Origin: Oscillospiraceae bacterium
Lineage (GTDB): Bacteria > Bacillota > Clostridia > Oscillospirales > Ruminococcaceae
Assembly: GCA_019413245.1 (NCBI GenBank)
Contig: DXNX01000089.1
Coordinates: 1-9,405 of the forward strand
Length of the DNA stretch: 9,405 bases
Reading direction: 5' to 3'
Of this stretch, positions 1 through 6,070 are shown piece by piece. The position numbers and the translations under genes were made by a program. Every line of letters begins with the position of its first letter. Positions within the stretch are counted from its first letter, which is position 1. The notes below the pieces were generated by a model. It was not told the origin of the DNA. It did not search any database and worked only from the letters and a program-made list of their open reading frames with translations.

Positions 1-40
1 CCCAAATCCCGGCGGAAAAAGGGCTCAAGAAAAATACCTC

Positions 41-60
41 AATAAATTAAGATAAAATTA
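41..60 (+). promoter_or_regulatory. AT-rich UP-element-like tract upstream of the acpP promoter
   Basis: Eighteen of these 20 bases are A or T, directly upstream of the -35 hexamer and in sharp contrast to the G+C-rich genes. This is where an UP element contacting the RNA polymerase alpha subunit would lie, which fits strong expression of a housekeeping operon. The same stretch forms most of an imperfect inverted repeat (40-48 against 55-63, eight of nine pairs), so it could also be a regulator site. AT-rich DNA gives such matches by chance. Confidence 0.45.
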
Positions 61-88
61 TTGACAAAACGGTGACAAGGTGTATAAT
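61..88 (+). promoter_or_regulatory. Sigma-A promoter of the fab operon
   Basis: The -35 hexamer TTGACA (61-66) and the -10 hexamer TATAAT (83-88) are both perfect consensus and are separated by 16 bases. Transcription would start near 93-96, giving an acpP leader of about 100 bases. It is the only full-consensus promoter in the window, and the genes after it are closely packed on the same strand, so it most likely drives acpP to fabG and perhaps on to fabZ. An operator-like repeat begins just after the inferred start site. Confidence 0.85.
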
Positions 89-100
89 GGCTATTGTCCT

Positions 101-127
101 TTTAGCTAAATAAATTTAGGTAAATAA
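101..127 (+). promoter_or_regulatory. Putative operator: tandem palindromic motif in the leader
   Basis: TTTAGCTAAATAA (101-113) is repeated as TTTAGGTAAATAA (115-127), a 14-base period with one difference. The first half contains the perfect palindrome TTTAGCTAAA. The pair also reads as one inverted repeat: 101-111 against 114-124, ten of eleven positions paired around a central AA. It starts about 8 bases after the inferred transcription start, where a bound repressor could block initiation or act as a roadblock. The likeliest ligand is the MarR-family protein encoded at 7924-8394. That link is inference; the sequence is not the published streptococcal FabT or Bacillus FapR consensus as I remember them. 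Confidence 0.55.
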
Positions 128-192
128 CCGGTGCGATTCTGCCCGGGCGGACGCCGAACAACACAAAACGACAGAATAAGGAGAGAATCCCC

Positions 193-420
193 ATGACTTT
201 TGATGAACTGAAGAACGTGATCGTGGACACCCTGAACGCCGACGAAGAGAAGGTCACCATGGAAGCCAGCCTGGCCGACGACCTGCAGGCCGACAGCCTG
301 GACGCCGTGGAGCTGAACATGGCCATTGAGGAAGCCTTCGGCGTTTCCATCCCCGACGAGGAGCTGCCCAACATGAAGACCGTGGGCGACATCTACAACT
401 ACCTGACCAAGAACGCCTGA
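193..420 (+). CDS. acpP: Acyl carrier protein
   Basis: This 75-residue acidic protein carries growing acyl chains as thioesters on a 4'-phosphopantetheine arm through every step of cytosolic type II fatty-acid synthesis. The attachment residue is Ser35 in the conserved DSL motif (34-36), followed by the usual acidic helix II (DAVELNMAIEEAF) that docks with the Fab enzymes. Length is normal (E. coli AcpP has 78 residues). The start is set by AAGGAGAG at 178-185, seven bases before the ATG. It is the first gene after the consensus promoter and is separated from accD by 46 bases with no terminator visible. The phosphopantetheinyl transferase (AcpS) that would activate it is not in the window. 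A polyketide-type carrier protein is possible in principle, but the Fab context makes this the housekeeping ACP. Confidence 0.96.
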   Translation: MTFDELKNVIVDTLNADEEKVTMEASLADDLQADSLDAVELNMAIEEAFGVSIPDEELPNMKTVGDIYNYLTKNA

Positions 421-466
421 TCGCGCCCCACCCCAACCACCCCAAGAATCAACAGGAGGAACATCC

Positions 467-1351
467 ATGGACGTTGGCAAGATCTTTGCCGTCGGCAGCC
501 GGGAGCGCATGTTCCAGCTCAAGGCACGGCGTGATGCCGGGCTGGACACTCCGCGCTGGCAGCCGCCTCATTACTTTACCTGCAAAAAGTGCGAGCGCCG
601 CGCCACCCGCCAGACCTGGGCCAGTACGCTGTATGTCTGCCCCAACTGCGGTCACCACCAGCCCATCGGCGGGTATTACCGCCTGAGCATGGTGCTGGAC
701 CACGGCTCCTTCCGGGAGCTGGACGCCGAACTGCAGAGCAAGAACGTTCTGGATTTCCCCGGGTATGAGGAAAAGCTGGAAGCCCAGCGGGCCAAGACCG
801 GCCTGGCCGACGCGGTGGTCACCGCCACCGGCAAGGTGGGCGGCGTGCCCGTGGTGGCCGCCGTGCTGGACAGCCGCTTCTTCATGGGCAGCATGGGCAC
901 CGCCGTGGGCGAAAAGATCACCCGCGCGGTGGAATACGCCACCAAAAAGGAACTGCCCCTGATCATCTTCTCCGCCAGCGGCGGCGCCCGCATGCAGGAA
1001 GGCATCTTCAGCCTGATGCAGATGGCCAAGACCAGCGCCGCTATCCAGCGGTTCCAGGCCAAGGGCGGGCTGTACATCAGCTACCTGACCCATCCCACCA
1101 CCGGCGGCGTCACCGCCAGCTTCGCCAGCCTGGGCGACATCACCCTGGCCGAGCCCGACGCCCTCATCGGCTTTGCGGGCCCCCGGGTCATCGAACAGAC
1201 CATCGGCCAGAAGCTGCCCAAGGGCTTCCAGCGCGCCGAGTACCTGCTGGACCACGGTTTTGTGGACCAGGTGGTGCCCCGGGGCGAGATGAAAGCCACC
1301 CTGACCCGCATCCTCAAACTCCACACCCAAGGAAGGAAGCACGGCGCATGA
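467..1351 (+). CDS. accD: Acetyl-CoA carboxylase carboxyltransferase, beta subunit
   Basis: With AccA this forms the alpha2-beta2 carboxyltransferase that moves CO2 from carboxybiotin to acetyl-CoA, giving malonyl-CoA, the committed step of fatty-acid synthesis. The 294 residues start with a zinc ribbon of four cysteines, C39-x2-C42 and C58-x2-C61. A crotonase-fold carboxyltransferase domain follows from about residue 75, with SASGGARMQEG (169-179), THPTTGGVTASF (208-219) and GFAGPRVIEQT (235-245), all typical of AccD. Length is normal. AGGAGG at 454-459 sits seven bases before the ATG and fixes the start. The stop overlaps the accA start as ATGA, so the two subunits are probably translationally coupled, which fits their 1:1 assembly. 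The partner proteins AccB and AccC are not encoded here. Confidence 0.96.
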   Translation: MDVGKIFAVGSRERMFQLKARRDAGLDTPRWQPPHYFTCKKCERRATRQTWASTLYVCPNCGHHQPIGGYYRLSMVLDHGSFRELDAELQSKNVLDFPGYEEKLEAQRAKTGLADAVVTATGKVGGVPVVAAVLDSRFFMGSMGTAVGEKITRAVEYATKKELPLIIFSASGGARMQEGIFSLMQMAKTSAAIQRFQAKGGLYISYLTHPTTGGVTASFASLGDITLAEPDALIGFAGPRVIEQTIGQKLPKGFQRAEYLLDHGFVDQVVPRGEMKATLTRILKLHTQGRKHGA

Positions 1352-2310
1352 TCAAAGATATTCTGAAAGAGGTCGAGGACCTGGACGCGGCCATCAACGC
1401 CGCCCGGGACGCGGCCGCCACCGAGGACCCCGCCGACGAGCTGCTGGGCAATGACGGCGCCGCCACCCCCGACCTGGAAGCTATGGAAGCCCGCCGCGCC
1501 GAGCTGCTGAACCAGTGCACCGACCTGACCGCCGCCGACCGGGTGTTCCTGGCCCGGCATCAGGGCCGCCCCCGCATCGACGAGTACATCGACGTGCTGT
1601 TCACCGATTTCTTTGAGCAGCGGGGCGACCGCCAGTGCCGGGAAGACCCCAGCATCCTGGGCGGCATCGCCCGGTACAAGGGCCTGCCGGTCACGGTCAT
1701 CGGCCACCGCAAGGGCTCCAACACCGAGGAAAACATCCGGTTCAACTTCGGCATGCCCGGCCCCGAAGGCTACCGCAAGGCCCTGCGCCTGATGAAGCAG
1801 GCCGAAAAGTTCGGCCGCCCCATCATCACCTTCATCGACACCCCGGGCGCCTACCCGGGCAAGGAGGCCGAGGAGCGGGGCCAGGGCGAGGCCATCGCCC
1901 GCAACCTGGCCGAGATGAGCGGCCTGACCGTGCCGGTGATCTCGGTGGTCACCGGGGAGGGCAGCAGCGGCGGCGCGTTGGGCCTGGGCGTGGCAAACCA
2001 CATCCTCATGCTGGAAAACGCCGTCTACTCGGTGCTCAGCCCCGAAGGCTTTGCCAGCATTTTGTGGAAGGATTCCTCCCGCAGCGGGGAAGCCTGCGAC
2101 ATCATGAAGCTCACCGCCCATGACCTGCAGCAGGACGGCATTGTGGAGGAGGTCATCCCCGAACCGTTGGGCGGCGCCCAGCGGGACCACAAGGCCCTGT
2201 TCACCGCCCTGGACGCGGCGCTGGAACGCCACCTGACCCAGCTGTGCAAGCTGAATGGCAAGGCCCTGGCCGAACAGCGCTACAAAAAGTACCGTCAGAT
2301 CGGTTTGTGA
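1348..2310 (+). CDS. accA: Acetyl-CoA carboxylase carboxyltransferase, alpha subunit
   Basis: This is the partner of AccD in the carboxyltransferase half-reaction that makes malonyl-CoA. The 320 residues match the usual length (E. coli about 319). A helical N-terminal region leads into the crotonase-fold domain, with DTPGAYPG (164-171), GEGSSGGALG (203-212) and VLSPEG (229-234) forming the CoA and carboxybiotin site. Residues 21-44, between the first two helices, are rich in Ala, Asp and Glu and look like a flexible acidic linker; I would not assign them a function. The ATG overlaps the accD stop (ATGA), and AAGGAAGGAAG at 1330-1339 supplies the ribosome site. fabH follows after 19 bases. All key motifs are intact and identification is secure. 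Confidence 0.96.
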   Translation: MIKDILKEVEDLDAAINAARDAAATEDPADELLGNDGAATPDLEAMEARRAELLNQCTDLTAADRVFLARHQGRPRIDEYIDVLFTDFFEQRGDRQCREDPSILGGIARYKGLPVTVIGHRKGSNTEENIRFNFGMPGPEGYRKALRLMKQAEKFGRPIITFIDTPGAYPGKEAEERGQGEAIARNLAEMSGLTVPVISVVTGEGSSGGALGLGVANHILMLENAVYSVLSPEGFASILWKDSSRSGEACDIMKLTAHDLQQDGIVEEVIPEPLGGAQRDHKALFTALDAALERHLTQLCKLNGKALAEQRYKKYRQIGL

Positions 2311-2329
2311 CATAGATGCGAGGGAAAGT

Positions 2330-3280
2330 ATGAAAGGTTTGCAGCTGATCGCCACCGGCGGGGCCTTGCCCGGCCGTCTGGTGACCAACGAGGATTTGAG
2401 CCGGATGGTGGATACCAGCGACGAATGGATCACCACCCGCACCGGCATCCGCCAGCGGCATTTCTGCGCCGAGGGCGAGACCGTCACCACCCTGGCCGTG
2501 GCTGCCGCCCGGCAGGCGCTGGAGCGCAGCGGTCTTGCCCCGGAAGAGATCGGCTGCTGCGTCTGCGGTACGCTTTCGGCCGAATACGCCACCCCCAGCA
2601 CCGCCTGCCTGGTCCAGAAAGAACTGGGCCTGCCCCAGGACATTCCGGTGCTGGATGTGAACGCCGCCTGCTCCGGCTTTATTTACGGGGCCGGGGTGGC
2701 CCGGGCGCTGCTGGCCGTGCGGGAGAACGACCCCCGCCGGTACGCCCTGGTCATCGGGTGCGAACAGCTGTCCCGCCTGATGGATATGACCGACCGCAGC
2801 ACCTGCGTCCTCTTTGGGGACGGGGCCGGGGCGGCGGTCTTTGAACTGACCGAGGACGACGGCTTTGCCATTGACCTGGGCGCCCGGGGGGATATGGCCA
2901 TCACCACCCCCGCCGGCGGGCCCATCGGCATGGACGGCCGGGCGGTCTTCCGCTTTGCGGTGGAAGCGCTGCCCCGCACCCTGCACGCGGTGCTGGACGC
3001 CGCGGGCAAGACGCTGGACGACCTGGACTGGGTGGTCTGCCACCAGGCCAACAGCCGCATCATCGACCACTGCGTCAAGAAACTGAAGGCGGACCCCGCC
3101 AAATTCTACAAAAACATGGACCGCCACGGCAACACCAGCGCCGCCAGCATTCCGGTGGCGCTGAACGAACTGGCCGAAGCCGGACGCCTGACCCCGGGCA
3201 TGCAGATCGCCTGCATCGGGTTCGGCGGCGGGCTGACCTGGGGCGGTATGCTCATCACGGTGAAAGGAAGGGCTGTATGA
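2330..3280 (+). CDS. fabH: Beta-ketoacyl-ACP synthase III (initiating condensing enzyme)
   Basis: FabH condenses an acyl-CoA primer (acetyl- or branched-chain CoA) with malonyl-ACP to start each chain, and so influences which fatty acids are made. The 316-residue protein has the thiolase fold and the complete KAS III triad: Cys114 in NAACSGF, His238 in VCHQAN and Asn268 in HGNTS. The C-terminal GFGGGLTWG motif (297-305) is also typical. The ATG at 2330 is preferred because GAGGGA (2320-2325) precedes it and the protein then begins like the family. The frame stays open upstream to 2255, but that would add 25 unrelated residues inside accA. The spacing from ribosome site to ATG is short, four bases. 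The stop overlaps the fabK start as ATGA. Whether it prefers straight or branched primers cannot be read from this sequence. Confidence 0.95.
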   Translation: MKGLQLIATGGALPGRLVTNEDLSRMVDTSDEWITTRTGIRQRHFCAEGETVTTLAVAAARQALERSGLAPEEIGCCVCGTLSAEYATPSTACLVQKELGLPQDIPVLDVNAACSGFIYGAGVARALLAVRENDPRRYALVIGCEQLSRLMDMTDRSTCVLFGDGAGAAVFELTEDDGFAIDLGARGDMAITTPAGGPIGMDGRAVFRFAVEALPRTLHAVLDAAGKTLDDLDWVVCHQANSRIIDHCVKKLKADPAKFYKNMDRHGNTSAASIPVALNELAEAGRLTPGMQIACIGFGGGLTWGGMLITVKGRAV

Positions 3281-4215
3281 AACTGCTGAACGAGATCCTG
3301 GGCACCAAATACCCCCTGATCCAGGGCGGTATGGCCAACATTGCCACCGGCGAATTTACCGCCGCCTGCTCCAACGCGGGCGCGCTGGGCCTCATCGGCT
3401 CCGGCGGCATGAACGCCGACAGCCTGCGGGACAACATCCGCAAGGCCAAGCAGCTCACCGACAAGCCTTTCGGCGTGAACATCATGCTCATGCACCCCCA
3501 GGCCGATGAGTTTGCCAAGATCGTGGTGGAGGAAGGCGTCCGCTTTGTCACCACCGGCGCGGGCAACCCCGGCAAGTACATGGAAAGCTGGAAGACCGCC
3601 GGCATCACCGTCATGCCGGTGGTGGCCGCCGCCGTGCTGGCCAAGCATCTGGTCAAGTGCGGCGCCGACGCCCTCATTGCCGAAGGCACCGAGAGCGGCG
3701 GCCATGTGGGCGAGATGACCACCATGGCCCTGGTGCCCCAGGTGGTGGACGCGGTGAACGTGCCGGTCATCGCCGCCGGCGGCATTGCGGACGGCCGCCA
3801 GCTGGCCGCCGCCTTTGCCCTGGGTGCCTGCGGCGCTCAGATCGGCACCTGCCTGCTGGTCAGCGAGGAATGTCCCATCCATCCCAACTACAAAGCCGCC
3901 CTGCTCAAGGCCAAGGACAGCGACACCATCGTCACCGGCCGCATCGGCGGCACCCCGGTGCGCGTTCTCAAGAACCGCATGAGCCGGGAGTATGTCCGCC
4001 AGGAAAAGGCGGGCGCCGACAAGATGGAACTGGAAAAGTTCACCCTGGGCAGCCTGCGCCGGGCCGTCTTTGACGGCGACACCGACACCGGCAGCCTGAT
4101 GGCCGGTCAGGTGGCCGGCATGCTCAAGGATGTGCGCCCGGTGGCGGATATTCTGGACGACCTGATGGCCGACTGCCGCACCCGTCTGGGTGAGGTGGGC
4201 GCCATTCAGCTGTGA
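3277..4215 (+). CDS. fabK: Enoyl-ACP reductase II (FMN-dependent)
   Basis: FabK carries out the last reduction of each elongation cycle, turning trans-2-enoyl-ACP into acyl-ACP with NAD(P)H through bound FMN. It is unrelated to the short-chain-dehydrogenase type FabI. The 312 residues form a TIM barrel of the nitronate monooxygenase/FabK family: an N-terminal KYPLIQGGMANI segment (11-22), the diagnostic EGTESGGHVGE (136-146) whose His143 matches the conserved FabK histidine, and the FMN phosphate-binding AAGGIADG (166-173) followed by GAQIGT (186-191). Its ATG overlaps the fabH stop, with AAAGGAAGGG at 3263-3272 as ribosome site. Neighbouring fabH and fabD make a 2-nitropropane dioxygenase role unlikely. 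As the only enoyl reductase in the cluster, it is expected to make this pathway insensitive to triclosan-type FabI inhibitors. Confidence 0.95.
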   Translation: MKLLNEILGTKYPLIQGGMANIATGEFTAACSNAGALGLIGSGGMNADSLRDNIRKAKQLTDKPFGVNIMLMHPQADEFAKIVVEEGVRFVTTGAGNPGKYMESWKTAGITVMPVVAAAVLAKHLVKCGADALIAEGTESGGHVGEMTTMALVPQVVDAVNVPVIAAGGIADGRQLAAAFALGACGAQIGTCLLVSEECPIHPNYKAALLKAKDSDTIVTGRIGGTPVRVLKNRMSREYVRQEKAGADKMELEKFTLGSLRRAVFDGDTDTGSLMAGQVAGMLKDVRPVADILDDLMADCRTRLGEVGAIQL

Positions 4216-4232
4216 GAAAAGGAGAAAGCACC

Positions 4233-5177
4233 ATGAAACTTGCTTTTCTGTATGCCGGTCAGGGCAGCCAGCACGCCGGGATGGGCGCCGATCTGTACGA
4301 AGCCTCCCCGGTGTTCCAGCAGGTCTTTGACCAGGCCGCCGAAGGTCTGGACTTTGACCTGAAAACCACCTGCTTCACCGACCCCGAGGGGGTCATCAAC
4401 CAGACCCAGTACACCCAGCCCTGCATGGTGGCCTTCGCCGTGGGCGTCACCGCCATGCTGGCCGCCGAGGGCATCCGCCCCGAATACGCCGCGGGCCTGT
4501 CCCTGGGCGAATACTCCGCCCTGGAATGTGCGGGCGTCTTTGACGCCAAAACCGCCGTGGAGCTGGTGGCCTTCCGCGGCAAGGCCATGGCCAAGGCCTC
4601 CGAAGGCCTGGAATGCGGCATGACCGCCGTTCTCATGCTGGACCGGGAAACCCTCCAGCACTGCTGCGACGAGGCCGCTTCTCTGGGTGTGGTGCAGATC
4701 TGCAACTACAACTGCCCCGGCCAGCTGGTCATCGGCGGCGAGAAGGCCGCTGTGGACAAGGCGTCCGAGCTGGCCAAGGCGGCGGGGGCCAAGCGCTGCA
4801 TCCCCCTGAAGGTCAGCGGCCCCTTCCACACCAGCCTGATGCACCCGGCGGGGGATGCCCTGGCGGAAAAGTTCCAGACCATCGACTTCCAGCCCATGGA
4901 ACTGCCGGTGCTCTTCAACTGCCTGGGCCATGAGAGGAATGAGGGGGATTCCATCCCCGCCCTGCTGGAAAAGCAGGTGCAGAGCAGCGTCTACCTGGAG
5001 GACACCATCCGCCGCCTGGCCGAGCTGGGCGTGGATACGGTCATCGAGGTGGGCCCGGGCAAGGCCATTTCCGGCTTTGTGAAAAAGACCGTGGGCAGCG
5101 CCATCACCTGCCTGAACATCGAAACGATGGCGGACTTCACCGCCGCCGTCGCCGCCATCAAGGAGGCCCGGGCATGA
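4233..5177 (+). CDS. fabD: Malonyl-CoA:ACP transacylase
   Basis: FabD transfers malonyl from CoA to AcpP, supplying the extender unit for FabH and FabF. The 314-residue protein begins with the typical AFLYAGQGSQ segment (4-13) and has nucleophile Ser90 in GLSLGEYSAL, Arg115 in AFRGKAM, which binds the malonate carboxylate, and catalytic His199 in GPFHTSLM. The GPGKAISGF segment (274-282) is also characteristic. The start at 4233 is chosen because AAGGAG at 4219-4224 lies eight bases upstream. A GTG at 4212 in the same frame would add seven residues and overlap the fabK stop, but has no suitable ribosome site. The stop overlaps fabG as ATGA. All catalytic residues are present, so this is a functional enzyme rather than a polyketide remnant. 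Confidence 0.96.
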   Translation: MKLAFLYAGQGSQHAGMGADLYEASPVFQQVFDQAAEGLDFDLKTTCFTDPEGVINQTQYTQPCMVAFAVGVTAMLAAEGIRPEYAAGLSLGEYSALECAGVFDAKTAVELVAFRGKAMAKASEGLECGMTAVLMLDRETLQHCCDEAASLGVVQICNYNCPGQLVIGGEKAAVDKASELAKAAGAKRCIPLKVSGPFHTSLMHPAGDALAEKFQTIDFQPMELPVLFNCLGHERNEGDSIPALLEKQVQSSVYLEDTIRRLAELGVDTVIEVGPGKAISGFVKKTVGSAITCLNIETMADFTAAVAAIKEARA

Positions 5178-5926
5178 GCGAAGCTGAGAACACCCGCCGC
5201 GCCGCCCTGGTAACCGGGGGCGGACGGGGCATCGGCCGGGCCATCTGCCTGGCCCTGGCGGCCCAGGGGTATGACGTGGCGGTGAACTACGCCGCCAGCT
5301 CTGCCGCCGCCGAACAGACCGCCGCCGACTGCCGCGCCTATGGGGTGCAGGCTGTCACACTGCAGGCGGATGTCACCGACCCCGCCGCCTGCCAGACCCT
5401 GGTGGATACGGCGGCCAAGACCTTCGGCCGTCTGGATGTGCTGGTCAACAACGCCGGCGTCACCGCCGACAAGCTCATCCTGCGCATGCAGGAAGAGGAC
5501 TTCGACAAGGTCATCAACGCCAACCTGAAAGGCGCCTTCTTCTGCTGCAAGGCTGCCTGCAAGCTGATGATGCGCCAGCGGTACGGCCGCATCGTGAACA
5601 TCAGCAGCGTGGTGGGCCTGCACGGCAACGCGGGGCAGGCCAACTACGCCGCCAGCAAGGCGGGGCTTGTCGGCCTGACCAAGAGCCTGGCCAAGGAGTT
5701 TGCCGCCCGGAACGTCACCGTCAACGCGGTGGCTCCCGGATTCATCGGCACCGATATGACCAACGCCATGACCGACGCCGCCAAACAGGCGGCCATGGCC
5801 GGTATCCCGGCGGGACGCATCGGCGCCCCCGAGGACGTGGCCAACGCGGTGGCTTTCCTGGCCAGTGAAAATGCCGCCTACATCACCGGACAGGTGCTGT
5901 GCGTGGACGGCGGCATGGGGATGTAA
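5174..5926 (+). CDS. fabG: 3-oxoacyl-ACP reductase (NADPH)
   Basis: FabG reduces beta-ketoacyl-ACP to 3-hydroxyacyl-ACP. The 250-residue Rossmann protein is a classical short-chain dehydrogenase: nucleotide-binding TGGGRGIG (14-21), NNAG (92-95), and the tetrad Asn117, Ser145, Tyr158 and Lys162 within the NYAASKAG segment. The GQANYAASKAG and PGFIGTDM segments are more typical of FabG than of general dehydrogenases. The ATG overlaps the fabD stop (ATGA), with AAGGAGG at 5161-5167 six bases upstream. The N-terminus carries about seven extra residues ahead of the first beta strand compared with E. coli FabG. A 144-base structured gap follows, the longest between two fab genes here, so fabG may be the last gene before a transcription or RNA-processing boundary. 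Confidence 0.95.
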   Translation: MSEAENTRRAALVTGGGRGIGRAICLALAAQGYDVAVNYAASSAAAEQTAADCRAYGVQAVTLQADVTDPAACQTLVDTAAKTFGRLDVLVNNAGVTADKLILRMQEEDFDKVINANLKGAFFCCKAACKLMMRQRYGRIVNISSVVGLHGNAGQANYAASKAGLVGLTKSLAKEFAARNVTVNAVAPGFIGTDMTNAMTDAAKQAAMAGIPAGRIGAPEDVANAVAFLASENAAYITGQVLCVDGGMGM

Positions 5927-5942
5927 GATGTCAAAAGGGGGC

Positions 5943-5975
5943 ACAGCCCCGCACGGCTGCGGTAGCCGGGGCTGT
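5943..5975 (+). other. Hairpin in the fabG-fabF gap
   Basis: ACAGCCCC (5943-5950) pairs perfectly with GGGGCTGT (5968-5975). Inside the loop GGCT (5955-5958) can pair with AGCC (5964-5967). No T-run follows on the + strand (the next bases are A-rich), so it is not a standard intrinsic terminator for fabG. Read on the opposite strand the stem is followed by CCCCCTTTT, a weak tail. It may be a processing or stability element between the two halves of the operon, or a mobile palindrome. Confidence 0.6.
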
Positions 5976-5993
5976 TCTCCCAAAAAACAAAAA

Positions 5994-6014
5994 CGCGGGC
6001 ATTGCGGGCCCGCG
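5994..6014 (+). other. Second hairpin in the fabG-fabF gap
   Basis: CGCGGGC (5994-6000) pairs with GCCCGCG (6008-6014) around a seven-base loop. It lies 18 bases after the first hairpin, across an A-rich spacer, and no T-run follows directly. An alternative fold is the self-complementary GCGGGCCCGC at 6004-6013. The same reading applies as for the first hairpin: an RNA-processing or stability element, a weak terminator, or a repeat. Confidence 0.55.
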
Positions 6015-6041
6015 GAACCCATCGTTTTGGCACTGAGGTAA

Positions 6042-6053
6042 TTTGTATACAAA
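6042..6053 (+). promoter_or_regulatory. Perfect 12-base palindrome upstream of fabF
   Basis: TTTGTATACAAA reads the same on both strands and lies 17 bases before the fabF ATG, in an AT-rich stretch after the two hairpins. It could be a regulator site for the second half of the operon. It contains TATACA (6046-6051), which resembles a -10 hexamer, but the nearest -35-like sequence, TTGGCA at 6027-6032, is only 13 bases away. An internal promoter is therefore weakly supported. It does not match the motif at 101-127. Confidence 0.35.
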
Positions 6054-6070
6054 GGATAGCGAGGTTTCCC

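Noticed and set aside
136..177. Riboswitch-like fold in the acpP leader (ATTCTG at 136-141 with CAGAAT at 172-177)
   Set aside because: Only six pairs close a 30-base interior with little further structure, and no known riboswitch core is visible. Chance pairing cannot be excluded.
2255..2329. FabH starting within accA
   Set aside because: It would add 25 unrelated residues inside the accA coding region. The ATG at 2330 has a GAGGGA site and gives the family's standard N-terminus.
1081..2643. A 520-codon open frame on the minus strand across accD, accA and fabH
   Set aside because: It is the same G+C-driven shadow effect opposite three confidently identified genes, with no domain and no ribosome site in context.
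5943..5981. Intrinsic terminator after fabG
   Set aside because: The hairpin is strong but is followed on the + strand by CCC and an A-rich stretch, not a T-run. I kept it only as a hairpin of unknown role.
6027..6044. Sigma-54 promoter upstream of fabF (TTGGCAC)
   Set aside because: The -24 half matches, but at the required spacing the -12 half reads TAAT instead of TTGC, so only half the element is present.
6002..6070. N-terminal extension of fabF by 23 residues
   Set aside because: The extension is encoded by the hairpin and palindrome region and is not FabF-like. The ATG at 6071 has a ribosome site and gives the family's usual start and length.
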